64,000 nt of DNA from Aliiroseovarius salicola (GTDB taxonomy: Bacteria > Pseudomonadota > Alphaproteobacteria > Rhodobacterales > Rhodobacteraceae). Positions 61,931 through 64,000 of the stretch are shown piece by piece (the first letter of the stretch is position 1; the number at the start of each line of letters is the position of its first letter). The notes below the pieces were generated by a model. The model ran no database searches, had not been told where the DNA came from, and saw only the letters and a program-made list of their open reading frames with translations. Where the stretch lies: positions 24,827-88,826 of the forward strand of contig NZ_JAQIIO010000011.1 of the NCBI RefSeq assembly GCF_027891095.1, given 5' to 3'. A program made the position numbers and the translations under genes.

Positions 61931-62512
61931 TTAGAGATAGGGTGGGGTGCAGGCAGAGATCACCTTGCAGACCCGGTCCGACATGTTGCGGAACCGGTGC
62001 GGTTCACGCGAGTTGAAAAGATAGGCATCCCCCGCCTTCAGCACGCGGGTATCGTCGCCTACGGTGATTTCCAGTTCTCCTTCGATCACGATCCCGCCTT
62101 CATTGGCGTCGTGTTCGATCATGGTTTCGCCGGTGTCTGCACCGGGCTCATAACGCTCATGTAGGATCTGAAGGCCATGCAGTTTTGCATCCCCCACCTG
62201 TTTGAGGGTGATCTTCTTCTGCGCGGCTTCGTTGCCCTGATAGAGCAGTGAGGTGAGATCGCGAAGTTCCGCAGGCGTGAAGAAGTTCTGCGAACTTGTT
62301 GGGGCATCTGGCTCAAAAAACTCCGACATAGAAATTCCGAATCCGCCCAGAATTTTGCGCAAACTGGCAACTGAAGGGCTGGAGCGGTTGGTTTCAATCA
62401 TCGAAATCTGGCCGTGCGGCACGCCGGCAGATTCGGCCAACTGCCTTTGAGACATGTTAAATTGCTGTCTCAGCTGCTTTAAACGGGTGCCAACGTCAAA
62501 ATCGTCCACCAT
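61931..62512 (-). CDS. XRE-family regulator with cupin domain
   Basis: This 193 aa protein has an N-terminal XRE helix-turn-helix (LKQLRQQFNMSQRQLAESAGVPHGQISMIETN), a linker, and a C-terminal cupin (residues about 120-190, EPGADTGETMIEHDANEGGIVIEGELEI, HRFRN). This PuuR-like type usually senses an amine or acid. It is divergent from the aminotransferase gene and upstream of the CoA-transferase gene. An inverted repeat at 62559 may be its site. Confidence 0.93.
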   Translation of the reverse strand: MVDDFDVGTRLKQLRQQFNMSQRQLAESAGVPHGQISMIETNRSSPSVASLRKILGGFGISMSEFFEPDAPTSSQNFFTPAELRDLTSLLYQGNEAAQKKITLKQVGDAKLHGLQILHERYEPGADTGETMIEHDANEGGIVIEGELEITVGDDTRVLKAGDAYLFNSREPHRFRNMSDRVCKVISACTPPYL

Positions 62513-62558
62513 GGATTGGGTCCTTTCATCGCTTTCACCCAGATTGGGCGATTCAGCG

Positions 62559-62574
62559 AAGTTTGTCCAAACTT
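62559..62574. promoter_or_regulatory. Candidate operator of the XRE-cupin regulator
   Basis: AAGTTTGTCCAAACTT: a 7 bp inverted repeat around two bases, 47 bp upstream of the regulator start and in the shared region with the aminotransferase gene. Confidence 0.5.
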
Positions 62575-62671
62575 ACCTCTAGCAATGCTCAGGAAATTGA
62601 GCAATACAGTATGCGAGAATCAATGAATTTGTGAATCGATCCCCGGTTCGATCACTGTGGAGGAGACTCTG

Positions 62672-63976
62672 GTGAGCAACACTGAAACCCTTAAAACCCG
62701 CCGTGCCGCTGCCGTTGCCAATGGCGTGGCCACCCGTGGCATCTATGCTGTGCGCGCAGAAAATGCTGAATTGTGGGATGCCGATGGCAAGCGCTTTATC
62801 GACTTCGCCGCCGGTATTGCCGTGAACAATACAGGCCATCGCCATCCGAAGCTGATGGAGGCCGTGGCCAAGCAGTCCGAAGCCTTCACCCATACCTGCT
62901 TCCACGTGGCGCCTTACGAAAGCTACATCGCGCTGGCCGAACGTCTTAATGCTTCGACCCCCGGTGATTTCGCCAAGAAAACCATGATGGTCACCACCGG
63001 TGCCGAAGCGGTTGAGAACGCGGTGAAGATGGCCCGCGCCTATACCGGTCGTTCCGGCGTGATCGCCTTTTCGGGCGGCTTCCACGGTCGCACGCTCATG
63101 GGCATGGCGCTCTGCGGCAAGGTGAATCCCTACAAAAAGAGCTTTGGCGCTATGCCGCCCGAAGTGTTGCATGCGCCCTTCCCGAATGAATTCCACGGTG
63201 TGACCGTCGAACAGTCTTTGGCGATCCTGGACAACATGTTCAAAAGCTCGATCGATCCCGAGCGCGTCGCCGCGATGATCATCGAGCCGGTGCAGGGCGA
63301 AGGCGGCTTCAATGTCGCGCAACCTGAATTCCTGCGCGCCCTGCGCAAGATCTGTGATGATCACGGCATTATCCTGATCGCTGACGAGGTGCAGGCAGGC
63401 ATTGCGCGTACCGGTAAACTCTTTGCGTTCGAGCATGCGGGCGTGGCCGCCGATCTGGTGACCATGGCCAAGGGCCTGGCGGGCGGCTTTCCGCTCTCAG
63501 CCGTAACTGGCCGGGCCGAGGTTGTCGATGCCGCCCCGGTGGGCGGCATCGGCGGCACCTATGCTGGTAACCCGCTGGCCGTTGCTGCTGCCAATGCGGT
63601 GTTTGACGTGATCGAAGAAGAAAAGCTTTGTGACCGTGCCACCGAGGTAGGGGAAATGATCAAGGCGCGCCTGAATGCTCTTGCCAACCGCCAAGGCATG
63701 GAGGCGATTGGCGATGTGCGTGGCCTCGGAGCCATGGTCGCGTTTGAACTGGTCACCGACCGCGTGACCAACAACCCCAACCCCGCACTGACTCAGGCCA
63801 TTGTGGCCGAGGCTGAAGCGCGTGGGCTGATCCTCCTGCCGTGTGGCACGCGCGCCAACGCCGTGCGCCTCTTGCCACCGCTGACTGTTCCGTTTGAACA
63901 GGTCGACGAGGCCATGGATATCATCGAAGCCTCGATAGAGGCGGCCATCAACAATACCGCCGTCGCGGCGGAGTAA
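62672..63976 (+). CDS. gabT: 4-aminobutyrate aminotransferase-type enzyme
   Basis: The GTG at 62672 is placed well after GGAGGAG, giving 434 aa. It is a class III PLP aminotransferase. Signatures are DGKRFIDFAAGIAVNNTGHRHP, VTTGAEAVENAVKMAR, the LIADEVQAGIARTG block with the PLP-binding Asp, and the Lys in TMAKGLAGGFPLS. It most resembles GabT, which makes succinate semialdehyde from GABA. Other omega-amino acids are possible. It is followed at once by another gene. Confidence 0.92.
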   Translation: MSNTETLKTRRAAAVANGVATRGIYAVRAENAELWDADGKRFIDFAAGIAVNNTGHRHPKLMEAVAKQSEAFTHTCFHVAPYESYIALAERLNASTPGDFAKKTMMVTTGAEAVENAVKMARAYTGRSGVIAFSGGFHGRTLMGMALCGKVNPYKKSFGAMPPEVLHAPFPNEFHGVTVEQSLAILDNMFKSSIDPERVAAMIIEPVQGEGGFNVAQPEFLRALRKICDDHGIILIADEVQAGIARTGKLFAFEHAGVAADLVTMAKGLAGGFPLSAVTGRAEVVDAAPVGGIGGTYAGNPLAVAAANAVFDVIEEEKLCDRATEVGEMIKARLNALANRQGMEAIGDVRGLGAMVAFELVTDRVTNNPNPALTQAIVAEAEARGLILLPCGTRANAVRLLPPLTVPFEQVDEAMDIIEASIEAAINNTAVAAE

Positions 63977-63988
63977 GGAGACGAAGAT

Positions 63989-64000
63989 ATGGCGAAAGAT
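63989..64000 (+). CDS. Start of the next gene, cut by the window edge
   Basis: An ATG at 63989 follows TAAGGAGACGAAGAT, a good ribosome site, and begins M-A-K-D. Only four codons are seen. A succinate-semialdehyde dehydrogenase gene (gabD) often follows gabT, but nothing in these four codons shows it. Confidence 0.4.

Overview
The window is a 64 kb stretch of an alphaproteobacterial chromosome, almost certainly from the order Rhodobacterales (Roseobacter-type). The evidence is a SAM/SAH riboswitch of the Rhodobacterales type in front of metK, an Irr-type Fur regulator next to fabA, the gene order aroA-cmk-rpsA-ihfB-lapA-trpF-trpB, a class II type EPSP synthase, and marine-type betaine genes (BCCT transporter, hydroxyproline betaine epimerase, GcvT/FAD demethylase) with TRAP transporters. 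I could run no searches; functions are assigned from motifs and family knowledge.

Layout: 1-1.9 kb holds the end of an RraA-like aldolase gene and a small, AT-richer module (a 65 aa ORF coupled to a helix-turn-helix protein of phage or plasmid flavour). 1.9-6.7 kb (minus strand) holds a divergent HisA paralog and a tightly overlapping four-gene run: alpha/beta hydrolase, threonine dehydratase, endonuclease-family protein, enol-lactonase-like hydrolase. 6.8-10.1 kb holds fabA-fabB-fabI with divergent irr. 10.3-15 kb holds an FKBP/SlyD isomerase, an unknown membrane protein with a glycosyltransferase-like protein, miaB, and an OmpA-family protein coupled to a lipoprotein that shares an unusual Cys-containing motif with it. 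15.2-24.6 kb is housekeeping: phoH, ybeY, corC, lnt, metK with its riboswitch, trmB, aroA and cmk. 25.4-30.3 kb holds rpsA, ihfB, lapA, trpF and trpB. 30.4-41.8 kb is mainly minus-strand housekeeping (pth, rplY, a DEAD-box helicase, an lldD-like oxidase, trpA), with ychF on the plus strand, a DUF411 protein, a DUF2332 protein and a serine hydrolase.

The accessory part starts at tRNA-Ser(GCU) (42.3 kb). It is followed by an AT-richer locus with a secreted four-EF-hand protein and an orphan Flp-type pilin. From 45 to 56 kb lies what looks like a proline-betaine/hydroxyproline-betaine utilisation locus: LysR regulator, FAD/GcvT demethylase, MttB-family methyltransferase, BCCT transporter, HpbD epimerase, N-methylproline demethylase-like flavoprotein and a TetR regulator with a striking shared operator. 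A YghU-type thiol oxidoreductase follows. From 57.6 kb to the end there is a TRAP transporter, a CaiB/BaiF CoA-transferase, an XRE-cupin regulator and a GABA-type aminotransferase, with the next gene just starting at the edge.

Non-coding structure of note: two arrays of the octamer TTTTCTAG/AAAACTAG 29 kb apart, four copies of a dispersed GC-rich intergenic repeat, and several palindromic candidate operators (upstream of the DUF411 gene, between lysR and the demethylase, at the tetR divergence and upstream of the XRE-cupin gene). No CRISPR array, rRNA gene, transposase or integrase was seen.
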